Positions 1 to 9,151 of a stretch of DNA of 64,000 nucleotides are shown piece after piece (the first letter of the stretch is position 1; every line of letters starts with the position of its first letter). The stretch is from an uncultured Bacilli bacterium (GTDB lineage Bacteria > Bacillota_I > Bacilli_A > RF39 > UBA660), in assembly GCA_944358445.1 (NCBI GenBank), contig CALVRC010000003.1, forward strand, positions 1 to 64,000, in the 5' to 3' direction. The notes below the pieces were generated by a model that ran no database searches, was not told the origin of the DNA, and saw only the letters and a program-made list of their open reading frames with translations. The position numbers and the translations under genes were made by a program.

Positions 1-96
1 TAGCTCACTAATTTTTATATTTAAAAATGGCCAATAAGCTTATATTTATTTGCTTTTTTGACCATTTTATATTTTTTCATGTTTTTATCCTGTATA

Positions 97-1202
97 ATGG
101 GAGTATATAAAGCTAAAGAAGGCAAAACTAAAGATGGCCGTATCTGGTTCTTTAAGTTAAGATATCAAGATATGGATGGTAGAAACAAACAATATAAATC
201 AGGAAAATATGCTACTAAAAAAGAAGCAGAAGAAGCTGAGCTTGAATTTAGATTAAAAATACATAAACATGAAAATATGGATAAAATAACCATAGATGAA
301 ATGATTGATCTATTTGTCGAGAATAGAACATCAACAATAGAAGTTAAACCAACTACTCTTTATAACTATGGTAATAAAAAGAATTATTTAAAATGTTTGT
401 TAAATGTTAAATTAAAAGACTTCAATATAAATCATTATGATAATTGGAAAAAAGAAATGAACGAATCTAATATCTCAACTCGATATAAAAATGATATATT
501 GAAGTTTTTAAAGTCAGTCTTGAACTTTGCCATGACATGGTATGATTTCAATTTAAATAAAGTATATTCTAAGATGACTAAATTTAGCAACTCTTCTGAT
601 ATACCTAAAGAAATGATGTATTTTACTTATGACCAATGGAAACAATTTATTTCCGTTGAAACTGAATTACAAAAAAGGTTATGTTTGAAATACTATATTA
701 CTGTGGTCTAAGAAAAGGAGAACTCAGAGGATTAACATGGAAAAATATTGATCTTGTAAATAAAACTTTATCAATAAAAAAGCAGATTACTGATCGTGGT
801 GGTTCTGTTAAAGAGTTTCAATTCTCCACTCCAAAGACTAAAAGAAGAACCCTACCACTCAATAAAGTGCTCTTAAACGACCTTAAAATGCTTAAAGAAG
901 AGGTATCTAAAGAGTATGGATTCAATGATAATTACTTTGTTATTGGTGACGCTTTCCCTGTAGCTAGTAATACTATTACATCAAGAAAAAATCGCAACTG
1001 TGAACTTGCTGGTGTACCTCAAATTAGGATCCATGACTTCAGACATTCCTGTGCATCCTTACTTGTTAATAATGGTGCTAATATAACTGTCGTTGCAAAA
1101 TATCTAGGACACACTAAAATTGAAGAAACTTTAAACACTTACACTCATCTATTTAACTCTGCTTTAAATGAAGTTGTTGATTTAATCGATAATTTAGACT
1201 AA
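97..1202 (+). pseudogene. Tyrosine recombinase/integrase, frameshifted
   Basis: Phage/ICE-type integrase split over two frames. The first part (97-711) holds the N-terminal arm-binding and core-binding domains. The second (open from 666 to 1202) holds the catalytic domain: YYCGLRKGE (Arg), HDFRHS (His and Arg), YLGH, and TYTH with the nucleophilic Tyr. Relative to the intact integrase at 16029 the frame changes by one base in or near a run of six A at 671-676. An extra A, or -1 slippage on the run, would give ...TELQKKVMFEILYYCG, which matches the homologue. I chose ATG 97 because MGVYKAKEGKTKDGR aligns with the start of the other integrase, though no clear ribosome binding site precedes it. 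It is most likely a decaying gene. Slippage-based expression is possible but unsupported. Confidence 0.8.
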
Positions 1203-1206
1203 AAAA

Positions 1207-1230
1207 GCATTGGTTTAATCCAATGTTTTT
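1207..1230. terminator. Bidirectional terminator
   Basis: Stem GCATTGG/CCAATG with a 6-nt loop, followed by T5 on the plus strand and preceded by A6 (poly-T on the minus strand). It separates the integrase from the convergent HEPN gene. Confidence 0.75.
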
Positions 1231-1912
1231 ATAAACTTACTATTTGTTCAAATTCATCAACTTCCGAAGTATCATCAAGCTTTTCTGATATTAATTCTAT
1301 AAATTTTTCTATAAAATTAATAATAAATTCAGAATAATCATTTATCTCTTCATAAGTCCTATCTCTCATTTTAAAATCTAAAGCCGTCATATCAACATCC
1401 ATTTCATGTGTTATTTGATTACGAACTATAAATACTCTTCTTAATTTTTCATGTTCTTCCTTACCATTTACTAAATTAGCAGTTCCAATATTAAAAACAG
1501 ATCCTACTTTTAATAATTCATCGGCACTTTGAAGGCTATTACTCGTTAAATCCTTTTTTAAAACATCTATAAGTGTTTGTTTTGGATTACCACAAGTAAA
1601 TAGTTCAGCAAACAATTTCGAATTTATTCCAGCTTCATTTTTTAATATTAATTTTTTCTCAGTATAATTTTTAAATTGATTAAAAGCTCCCTCATCATGT
1701 TCAATAACATAATCTAAAGTATCATTAACTAATTGCTTAACTATTGAGTCTATTCCAGAACATGAGAATAATATGATCGCACGAAGAAGATCTTGTTTTT
1801 GATTTTCTTTGTCATCATCTAAGGAATTATATAAAGTATAAAATGATTCTATAGTGTTTTTCAGACTAATTAAGATGGCGTTAGATTTATTTAAATATTC
1901 TTCCTTTGTCAT
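1229..1912 (-). CDS. HEPN-motif protein, candidate RNase effector
   Basis: A 227-aa, mostly helical protein. Residues 164-169 read RNQITH, the Rx4-6H signature of HEPN ribonucleases, in a helix that follows a charged stretch (EEHEKLRRVF). No transmembrane segment or signal peptide is visible. The start lies 2 bases after the stop of the upstream beta-flower-like gene, so the two are one operon. Many HEPN proteins act as toxins, abortive-infection RNases or RNA-processing factors. Its place in the cargo slot of an integrated element suggests a defence or toxin role, but no family name can be fixed from the sequence alone. An inactive structural HEPN protein is the alternative. Confidence 0.6.
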   Translation of the reverse strand: MTKEEYLNKSNAILISLKNTIESFYTLYNSLDDDKENQKQDLLRAIILFSCSGIDSIVKQLVNDTLDYVIEHDEGAFNQFKNYTEKKLILKNEAGINSKLFAELFTCGNPKQTLIDVLKKDLTSNSLQSADELLKVGSVFNIGTANLVNGKEEHEKLRRVFIVRNQITHEMDVDMTALDFKMRDRTYEEINDYSEFIINFIEKFIELISEKLDDTSEVDEFEQIVSL

Positions 1913-1914
1913 AT

Positions 1915-2241
1915 TTATTCTCCTTTCAATAGTTCTTTCTCTACATCTGATGTTCCAGGTACATATAGATATCCAGCAAAACCAGGATATCCAGGGTAAC
2001 CTGGATAACCAGGATAACCAGGATAACCAGGATATGGTAATATTTTTTTATAATTTGATTTAAGTAATCTGTTCTTATTATATATTTCTCCTAAATACTT
2101 CCCACTGGGAGTTATAGCTACAACTTCATCCCACGGAAACCATCCAATCCAGTTTCCATCATCATTAAATAGAAATTTACCAATTTTAAATGCAATCCAG
2201 TTTCCGGAAGTATCAAATAAATACTGCAAATTATTATTCAA
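1915..2241 (-). CDS. 4-fold beta-flower-like protein with PGY repeat tail
   Basis: A 108-aa protein starting at TTG 2241, five bases after an AGGTG ribosome binding site. Residues 1-65 show repeated short beta modules ending in Gly-Asn-Trp-Ile (SGNWIAF, DGNWIGWFPWD, SGKYLGEIY). This matches my recollection of the 4-fold beta-flower domain family. It is followed by a Pro-Gly-Tyr repeat (about residues 70-90) and a short charged tail. The repeat is encoded by 9-bp DNA units. It is the first gene of a two-gene operon with the HEPN protein, so it may be a partner, sensor or antitoxin. Function unknown. Confidence 0.55.
   Translation of the reverse strand: MNNNLQYLFDTSGNWIAFKIGKFLFNDDGNWIGWFPWDEVVAITPSGKYLGEIYNKNRLLKSNYKKILPYPGYPGYPGYPGYPGYPGFAGYLYVPGTSDVEKELLKGE
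1979..2038. repeat. 9-bp tandem repeat encoding PGY units
   Basis: About six imperfect copies of CCAGGATAA (variants CCAGGATAT, CCAGGGTAA, CCTGGATAA) in frame inside the beta-flower-like gene. The nine-base period adds or removes whole Pro-Gly-Tyr triplets, so length changes would keep the frame. Confidence 0.85.
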
Positions 2242-2319
2242 AATATCACCTCATTTCACTTATAATCTTATATTAATTATATCACATCTATTTAGTAAAT
2301 ATGTCTATTTAAATAAAAA

Positions 2320-2341
2320 TGGTACCTAATTGGTACCTAAT
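2320..2341. repeat. Tandem 11-bp repeat, putative integrase arm site (element A)
   Basis: TGGTACCTAAT occurs twice head to tail. It lies about 80 bp inside the att core, the position held by the TGATGGGTAG pair in element B. By analogy with the arm-type repeats of Tn916-family integrases, these are candidate binding sites for the integrase N-terminal domain. Confidence 0.55.
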
Positions 2342-2388
2342 CCTATTTTTAGAGATTTATCAAATTAGCAAATCCCTTATATTTCCTA

Positions 2389-2422
2389 CAAAAAATGAGA
2401 GCGACATAAGTTAATCGCTCTC
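2389..2422 (-). terminator. sRNA-type terminator at the A/B junction
   Basis: On the minus strand GAGAGCGA/TCGCTCTC forms an 8-bp stem followed by ATTTTTTG. It directly follows CCCCCTGAAG, the same arrangement as in the sRNA at 17261-17352 but with a different stem sequence. This suggests a replacement terminator carried by element A. Confidence 0.75.
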
Positions 2423-2431
2423 TTCAGGGGG
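2422..2431. other. Attachment core (attR of element A / attL of element B)
   Basis: CTTCAGGGGG is identical to 17286-17295 and in the same orientation. It is GC-rich in AT-rich surroundings, and the flanking sequences differ on both sides. This is the expected form of a short tyrosine-recombinase core repeated at both ends of an element. Confidence 0.6.
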
Positions 2432-2537
2432 CAATTTAATTAAAAAAGAGGATTATTAAAAATCCCCGTAATATCGGCATACAATTAATTTTAAGTTTAA
2501 TAAAATTTAACTAAAAATTGATAAATTTAGCATAATT

Positions 2538-2558
2538 TGATGGGTAGCTGATGGGTAG
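2538..2558. repeat. Direct repeats at left end of element B (arm-type sites)
   Basis: TGATGGGTAG at 2538-2547 and 2549-2558 (11-bp period). The same pair appears in the same orientation at the right end (17202-17223). Putative integrase arm-binding sites. No gene is visible in the rest of 2432-2672, which is AT-rich. Confidence 0.65.
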
Positions 2559-2672
2559 AAATACTTATCATTTATTCATCTTTTTTTAAACCCCATCAAC
2601 AAATCTATTAATCTAGTATTTATATATTTTTTTCTTCAACCATTTTTAGCATATTTGCATAACACATTATTT

Positions 2673-5600
2673 TCACCATTCTCGTAAAAACTCATCTCTA
2701 ATAGTATTCTTCTTATATATTTCTAGTGATTTTATTTTTTTATTTACAAACATACAGTGTTTGATATAATTAGAACCAAGTTTTTGAATACCTTCCAGCA
2801 ATTCTTTAAAATAATCTATTCTACTTTCAATAATAGGTATTTCACTTCCACTCCAAGACCAGTTATAAGACTCTAATTGTATTTTTTCAAACATTTCGTA
2901 ATTATTATTTAATTTCAATAGTTCTATAATACATTTTATTCTCGCTTCTTTAGATCTATTTGATATTACAACAAAAATTTCTACTAATATATCCTCATTA
3001 TCACTATATTTTTTTATTATATCTATTAAATATTCTTCCTCAATAGCATAATTTTCCTTCAAATTACTAAATAATAATTTTAAAAAATTAATACGTTTAA
3101 AATTTTGCATTTTTAAAATAGATTCTATAACATATCTAATTTTTAAATCATCGTGTCTCCAAATATTTTTCAATACATTATGATTATTATGCATTATATC
3201 AAGATTATTCTCTATGAAACTTAAATATTTATCAATAAAATCTTTGAAATCTAAATCCATAAACATATCAAAATATTTTCCATTATAATCCAAATTATCA
3301 TGATTTTTTAATAGTAATAAGTATGCATTTATCAATACATCATAATCACTTTTAAAATATTCTTTTAATTTCTGTGGTGTATTTTCACTGAATTCATTAA
3401 ATAATAGAGATGTCATCAAAGATAAGACAAATAAATCATCTTTATACAATTCACAAAGTATATTAAGTGTTTTTGGAAAAATATCTTTATCAATTAAAGT
3501 ATATTTTGATAGAAATCCTAAGTTTATACTAGTTCCAGAATCAATTTTAATTTTTTGAGAAACAAAATCAATAAAATTGTCTAACTCTTTTTTACATATT
3601 TCATTATCTGGAATTAAGGAATAACATGCAAACATAAAATAAAATTTTTGTTTATACTCATATTTTGATACTATTTGCTTCGTTTTTGAGTACCCTACTT
3701 TATCTATGCAAAATTTTATTACTCGTTCAACAGGAAAATTTTTTAATATATTGTTGCTAACAAATAAATCCAATAATTTACATACATCAATTTCGTCTTT
3801 TTCAAATAACGCAATTATAAATAAGGAAATACCCTTTTTAATATCATACTTATTCTCAAGTTGATTTTCATTTTCAATAATTCCTATTTTATATATGTTT
3901 TTATATATTTCATCAATACTCATTTGATTAACTATTTTCTTCATGTTCTCAAGTGTTTTGTCATTTTTATAATCATGGTCAATATTGTTATCAATCATTT
4001 TATAGAACATATATATATCATTTTCTTGTATGTTTATATCAAGATTAGTGACATTAAATGCTTTATATTCATTATTAATGTTATCAGTTAGTATTGCTAT
4101 TTTAAAATCAAGAGGCAATAGATTATTCACTAATTCACTAACTTTTTCATAATCATTTTCCATAATTAGTTTGATATTTTCATCTCTTCCATATCCTGAT
4201 GAATAAAGATGCTTTAGTATATTAATTAAATAACATCTATTATTTTCACTTTTTGATTTTTCAATCAAATAATCAAGCATAATATTTCTAAATTCCCTAA
4301 GATTTTCTGTTTCATTTAAACAATATTGTGTTATAACAATATTTCTTTTACCAGATGAAAATGAATAATCTCCATTAAACTTTAAATAATGTTGAATTAA
4401 ATTCATTATCAAATAAGTTATACTATTATCTTCTGGATAATTAGATGATATTAAACTTTCAATAACTTTTTTTTGTATATAAAAATCACAATAATAAATT
4501 TCATCTCCATATCCCCACATATATGCAAATAATTTATATGCTTCGGGAATTATACTATTATCCTTTTTTATATATTCTATTATAATATTTAACGCTAATT
4601 CCATTTTATCTGAATACTTAAATTTTCCCAATAGATTAAGCAATTTATTATCAGTATATTCTCTATTTTTGGAAGTTACTATTTCTTCATATTTAAAATT
4701 CATCTTATTATAATTAGTAATTTTAACAAATTCAGAACAAAAATTTAATGTTTCTAAATCTAGTAGACTTCCAAATGAGTTTAAAAAATCAAACTTATCA
4801 TAATTATATATATCAATTGAATTCCAAACATGACTTACTCCTAATTGAATTAAATCAACTGTTTCTTGACCATGAAAAATATTTAATAATAAATTTATAT
4901 CTTCTATTAACCTACTTTTCGAATATGAAAACATATTAATTATAAGATCATCAACACTGATATCTTTTTTTATAACTATACTTAAAAACATTGAGTAATT
5001 TGAAATACACTGTTCTGAAACTTTAGCAATATTTTCATCGATCATATCAATAATTTCATTATTGTGTAATATTAACATATCATTTCTTAATTGTTCATCA
5101 GTTAAATTAAATACAGTTATTAGAGATTTATGATTCTCATTTTTCAAATCAATAGCATTTAAAATACCTATAAGAGCTAAAGATTTCATAATTGTATTAC
5201 TTTCTTTTGATAATTGTTTAACTACAACTTCATAATACGAATTATAAATATCTTCTATAGTAGTTGCTTTACCTGTACCTGACTTAATTACTTCTGCAGC
5301 CATCATCAATATACGTGCATTACCTTGTGAAACATAAATAATATTCCTAATAACTAATTCATTTTTAATGTTGGTATTTTTTTTAATTACTTCACCTAAT
5401 TGTTCATCAGTTAATTGTTTGATAGATATATGCCCTATTTTAAAATAATTATCTGTTTCATTTTCTACTGTGTTTATTTTTTCTATAACCCTACTTTTTG
5501 CATAATCTCGCACTGTAGCCACTATTTTCAATTCTAAATTGTTAATAGGATTTAAAAAATATAATATCTGACCAATATCATTTATATTATTAATATCGTC

Positions 5601-6395
5601 AATAAAAATAATATATTTATTATCTTTTTTTAGATATTTCTTTAAATCATCAAATAAATTTTGATTTCTATTTTTTATACATAATATTTTATATTCATTT
5701 AATTGACTTTTATCATTGATCATAATATCTAATATTAAATGAGTTTTTCCACATCCAGATTTACCAGAAATTAAAGTTATATCATTATCAGATATATTTT
5801 GTAATATTTCCTTCTTTTCATTATCACGATACAACAATTCATCGTTAATTTTTACACTACCTTTTTTCTTATTATATTCTTTCATGTATTCCATAGGCGA
5901 TAAAACTTGTAGTGTATCAACTGCAATATCTAAATATTCTTTTGCAATAAGTGGATATTCTCTTCTTAACATATTTGCAATCATATCAATATTATATATT
6001 TCAAGTATAATATTATTTAATAAACATAAATCAGTTAACTCCTTAAATTGTTCAATTTTTAAATTTGAAGATGTATAAAACTCTATTATTTTGCCTTTTT
6101 CTATTTTACATTCTTTTATTTTATTTATGCATTTTTCAACATCTCCTTTTATTTTTTGAAAAACTCCATCTTCTTGAGTAGTATATTCAACAAGTGTATA
6201 ATAATCATCCTTCAAGAAAAATGTATCAGGTGTTCCTGGAGTTGTTTTATCTGATGTATCATGCGATCCTAAGGGATGTATTTTAAAACCCATTTCAACT
6301 AATATTTGATTACACAAATTTTGAAATCTTCCACCTTCTAACTTGCTAATTTTTTTAATTTCTATTTTTATATCATTATTATCTATCATATCCAT
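2673..6395 (-). CDS. STAND NTPase with N-terminal nuclease-like domain (Avs-like)
   Basis: A 1240-aa protein. ATG 6395 is chosen because AAAGGAGG lies four bases upstream; an in-frame ATG at 6443 is less likely. The N-terminal about 150 residues look like a restriction-endonuclease fold (TPGTPDTFF then LVEYTTQ, a D...E-x-T pattern near residues 57-72). An NTPase follows: Walker A GKSGCGKT (211-218), Walker B IIFIDDI (262-268) and VATVRD (292-297). The remaining about 900 residues are helical and repeat-like, as in target-sensing regions. This nuclease-STAND-sensor layout is that of antiviral STAND (Avs) and related proteins, which recognise phage proteins and then degrade DNA. The last catalytic Lys of the usual PD-ExK motif is not obvious. 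It is the final gene of the defence operon, 140 bp after the AIPR gene. Confidence 0.65.
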   Translation of the reverse strand: MDMIDNNDIKIEIKKISKLEGGRFQNLCNQILVEMGFKIHPLGSHDTSDKTTPGTPDTFFLKDDYYTLVEYTTQEDGVFQKIKGDVEKCINKIKECKIEKGKIIEFYTSSNLKIEQFKELTDLCLLNNIILEIYNIDMIANMLRREYPLIAKEYLDIAVDTLQVLSPMEYMKEYNKKKGSVKINDELLYRDNEKKEILQNISDNDITLISGKSGCGKTHLILDIMINDKSQLNEYKILCIKNRNQNLFDDLKKYLKKDNKYIIFIDDINNINDIGQILYFLNPINNLELKIVATVRDYAKSRVIEKINTVENETDNYFKIGHISIKQLTDEQLGEVIKKNTNIKNELVIRNIIYVSQGNARILMMAAEVIKSGTGKATTIEDIYNSYYEVVVKQLSKESNTIMKSLALIGILNAIDLKNENHKSLITVFNLTDEQLRNDMLILHNNEIIDMIDENIAKVSEQCISNYSMFLSIVIKKDISVDDLIINMFSYSKSRLIEDINLLLNIFHGQETVDLIQLGVSHVWNSIDIYNYDKFDFLNSFGSLLDLETLNFCSEFVKITNYNKMNFKYEEIVTSKNREYTDNKLLNLLGKFKYSDKMELALNIIIEYIKKDNSIIPEAYKLFAYMWGYGDEIYYCDFYIQKKVIESLISSNYPEDNSITYLIMNLIQHYLKFNGDYSFSSGKRNIVITQYCLNETENLREFRNIMLDYLIEKSKSENNRCYLINILKHLYSSGYGRDENIKLIMENDYEKVSELVNNLLPLDFKIAILTDNINNEYKAFNVTNLDINIQENDIYMFYKMIDNNIDHDYKNDKTLENMKKIVNQMSIDEIYKNIYKIGIIENENQLENKYDIKKGISLFIIALFEKDEIDVCKLLDLFVSNNILKNFPVERVIKFCIDKVGYSKTKQIVSKYEYKQKFYFMFACYSLIPDNEICKKELDNFIDFVSQKIKIDSGTSINLGFLSKYTLIDKDIFPKTLNILCELYKDDLFVLSLMTSLLFNEFSENTPQKLKEYFKSDYDVLINAYLLLLKNHDNLDYNGKYFDMFMDLDFKDFIDKYLSFIENNLDIMHNNHNVLKNIWRHDDLKIRYVIESILKMQNFKRINFLKLLFSNLKENYAIEEEYLIDIIKKYSDNEDILVEIFVVISNRSKEARIKCIIELLKLNNNYEMFEKIQLESYNWSWSGSEIPIIESRIDYFKELLEGIQKLGSNYIKHCMFVNKKIKSLEIYKKNTIRDEFLREW

Positions 6396-6535
6396 AAATC
6401 CTCCTTTCTTATCAAACTTCATACTTAAAAGAGCATATTCCATCTTAAATAATGAAATATGCCACTTATTCTTTTAATTTTATACCGCAATTTTTACAAA
6501 AATGACATTATGACATTAAATATAGGTATAGTCTA

Positions 6536-8287
6536 TTATACCAAAACTCCATTTATTTTTGATATGTCTATTTTTTGAATACTATTATCTAGTTCTTTTG
6601 ATTTAGACACATTTATTATGTTATCATTTTCTTCTAATATTTTAGAAACAATAGATTCCAAATAATTTACAATATTTACAACTAAATCATAGTTAATTAA
6701 TTCTAAATCAATAGTTAAATAATTATCTAAATTATTATCACAAAGTACTAATGCAACCATTCTCATTAGATAAAATTTAAATATATCTAAGGAGACAGAA
6801 TACTTTTTATTAAAAATATCAGCATCATTCTTTTTTATTTTCCTTAAATAATCCAAAGTTTCTAAAGCTATCTTAGAAGTAATTGTATAAATATTAGGTT
6901 TTATTTCTTCATTAAATAATTTTTTATATAACTTATCACTTTTTAATAATGAAGTTGGGTTATTTCTAGCCCCACTACAATTACCATAATATATAGATTC
7001 TAAATATTGAGCTAAATTTTCTAAAGTAACAATTTTGTGCTTATCAATACCCCTATTTCTATAATAATTTTTTCTTCTTTCGTAATATATACCATTATTA
7101 AATAATATTTGTTCTATGTCTTTTTGTATAGGATCTGTAGCTTTTAATTGAGCTGGTTTAACAGGATTTTGCCTATTTGTAGAAGATATGATCATATCAG
7201 CAACATTAATATCATTCGTATTAATTATTTTAAGTAAAATATTTCTATTTTCTTGTTCGAGTTTATCAAGATTTTCTTTAAAATAATTAAATATAGTATA
7301 CGACGTTTGAAGTCCATTAACTATAATAGGATTAACAACTTTTGCACTATCATTTGGTAATGGTGAATAAGAATCAACGATCATTGTTACCCCATTATTT
7401 AACCACCAGAAATCAGCATTAAAAACTTTTTCTAAAGTATCCTTAATATTTTTATTTACCTCAACAGTTTGTCCTTCAAAATCCCTAATATTGCCTTCAA
7501 AAAGTTCATCTAATATCTCATTATCCTGTGTTATTAAATTATAATAATCTTTTAATGACATATTCATAACAAAACCATTTTCACTATTTGAACAATAATT
7601 CATTTTAAATATAGTTTGATATTTAATTATATAATCTTTTTGTATACTCTTGTTTGCTATATCTATTAATTTTGTACTATCATATATCTCAACTGATATG
7701 TTTTCTTTTTTAACGTAAGTCTTAGCAACAATAATACTTACAATAGATTCCATTTTATTTTTAGCACCCAAAGAAAGACTATCTTTATTTTTCCTTCCAG
7801 TATAAGCATAGGCAATATTAAAATATATATTAGTTGTTTTGGGAGCAGATTTAACTATAATTTCATTTATTAATTCAAATTTTTCAATCAATATTGGATT
7901 ATATTGTAATTTCAAATTTTCAGGTATATGATTTTCTACTAATAAGTTTTGAAATGCATCCTTCATTTTCATAAAAGCATTTTCTTTTATTCCAGAAGTT
8001 TCCTTAGTTTGAATAAAAAACAATTCCACTTTTGAATTTTCATTTATGCTTTCTAAATATTCATTAAACTCATTTAATGAATAAATATACTTTTTATCTA
8101 CTAGAATTACAATAGAATCAAATCCTCCATCTCCTCCACCTTCAACGACAGAATCAATTAACATATTTTCATCTAATTTATTTTTTTTACATATTTGATA
8201 TGTCGAAAATAACAAGAATTTATTTACACCTATATCATATTGATCGCAAAAATTTTCTACATAACTATTTAATATTTGATTATTCAC
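6536..8287 (-). CDS. AIPR family protein (abortive infection/phage resistance)
   Basis: A 583-aa protein with the AIPR hallmarks: NIRDFEGQTVEVN, FWWLNNGVTM (293-302), IIVNGLQT (321-328) and STNRQNPVK. The N-terminus carries EGGGDGGFD (49-57) and FFIQTKE (90-96), a G-G-x-D...Q-x-K pattern resembling a PD-(D/E)xK nuclease core. The family is linked to phage resistance and often sits beside restriction systems. Here the gene starts 3 bases after the DpnII-type endonuclease stop, so it is translationally coupled to a restriction-modification operon. Which step it performs (nuclease, sensor, or back-up abortive function) cannot be read from sequence. Confidence 0.85.
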   Translation of the reverse strand: MNNQILNSYVENFCDQYDIGVNKFLLFSTYQICKKNKLDENMLIDSVVEGGGDGGFDSIVILVDKKYIYSLNEFNEYLESINENSKVELFFIQTKETSGIKENAFMKMKDAFQNLLVENHIPENLKLQYNPILIEKFELINEIIVKSAPKTTNIYFNIAYAYTGRKNKDSLSLGAKNKMESIVSIIVAKTYVKKENISVEIYDSTKLIDIANKSIQKDYIIKYQTIFKMNYCSNSENGFVMNMSLKDYYNLITQDNEILDELFEGNIRDFEGQTVEVNKNIKDTLEKVFNADFWWLNNGVTMIVDSYSPLPNDSAKVVNPIIVNGLQTSYTIFNYFKENLDKLEQENRNILLKIINTNDINVADMIISSTNRQNPVKPAQLKATDPIQKDIEQILFNNGIYYERRKNYYRNRGIDKHKIVTLENLAQYLESIYYGNCSGARNNPTSLLKSDKLYKKLFNEEIKPNIYTITSKIALETLDYLRKIKKNDADIFNKKYSVSLDIFKFYLMRMVALVLCDNNLDNYLTIDLELINYDLVVNIVNYLESIVSKILEENDNIINVSKSKELDNSIQKIDISKINGVLV

Positions 8288-8290
8288 AAC

Positions 8291-9151
8291 TTACCACTCC
8301 AAATTACTTAAAACTCCATTATCTAAATCATCAATATTATATATTGTTTCTAATTCATTAAATGTTTCTTCTAAATTTTTTCTCGCACTCATCCATCCTT
8401 GTCCGTCAGTACACCAAATAAATGTTACTCCATTAACCTTTTTTGACTCCTCAGCTAACATTTTATAGCTTCTTGCAGTTTCATTTAATTTTGAACCTCC
8501 ACTAGCATAAAAATTAGTTTCTATAACATACACCTGATTTTCTGTTTTTATCACAAAGTCAAATCTTTTTGTTGATATATTATTTCCAGACATAGCCGAT
8601 AAATCCAAATTCCATCTCTTTTCTATATCAGACAAGTACATTTCTTTAAAATAATCTATATTTTTCTTATATCCAGCCTTTATTATATAACTTTCGACTA
8701 AATCTTCCATTAGATGACCACCACGATTTTTTCTACCATTAGAATCAAGTCCAACTTCAACACCTAAAACATAATCATATAAATTATTTATGATATGATT
8801 TTGTAGCAGTTCAAACAAGCCTGTTTCTCTCATAAATTTAACATAATCACCAATGGAATATACCAGTTTGTTAAAAGTAAATAAATATTCATCCATATTA
8901 TCTTTAACAAATATTTCATTTGATCTTACAGCAAGTAATAATGGAATAACTTCTAATGTTTCAGGATATTTAATTATAATATTTTCAAACTCTTTTTCAA
9001 TATCCTTACTACCTATTAATGAATTCAATATATTAAGTTCTACTTTGTATTTTTCTGCCGATTTATATATTTTTTCAAAATCAACATAATATGTATAATT
9101 TGAAATACTAGATTTAAATTTGTTTAACCATTCATTAAAATTTCTATTCAT
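8291..9151 (-). CDS. Type II restriction endonuclease, DpnII/MboI type (GATC)
   Basis: A 286-aa protein; DpnII family members are about 288 aa. The C-terminal half has the conserved RFDFVIKTENQVYVIETNFY core, with putative metal ligands D198 and E211, followed by GGSKLNETARSYK and FIWCTDGQGW. The family cuts unmethylated GATC. Two matching methylase genes lie directly upstream, which supports the assignment. The start overlaps the 126-aa gene by 8 bases. GATC specificity is inferred from the family and the partners. Confidence 0.9.
   Translation of the reverse strand: MNRNFNEWLNKFKSSISNYTYYVDFEKIYKSAEKYKVELNILNSLIGSKDIEKEFENIIIKYPETLEVIPLLLAVRSNEIFVKDNMDEYLFTFNKLVYSIGDYVKFMRETGLFELLQNHIINNLYDYVLGVEVGLDSNGRKNRGGHLMEDLVESYIIKAGYKKNIDYFKEMYLSDIEKRWNLDLSAMSGNNISTKRFDFVIKTENQVYVIETNFYASGGSKLNETARSYKMLAEESKKVNGVTFIWCTDGQGWMSARKNLEETFNELETIYNIDDLDNGVLSNLEW

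Larger units (their letters stand above)
1..2431. mobile_element. Integrated element A, right part (left end outside window)
   Basis: This segment runs from the window start to the CTTCAGGGGG core at 2422-2431. It holds a tyrosine integrase (frameshifted), a two-gene leftward cargo, and a tandem 11-bp repeat (TGGTACCTAAT, 2320-2341) about 80 bp before the core. This end has the same order as element B: integrase, arm-type repeats, hairpin, core. The left boundary is not visible, so the element's size and transfer genes are unknown. The assignment rests on comparing its right end with that of element B. Confidence 0.6.

Noticed and set aside
1979-2038. Short CRISPR-like array
   Set aside because: Units are 9 bp without spacers and are in frame in a gene, so it is a coding tandem repeat.
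2440-2672. A second copy of the small RNA at the A/B junction
   Set aside because: The C-rich motif and a terminator are present, but the upstream sequence lacks the two hairpins and a good promoter, so only the 3' part is duplicated.
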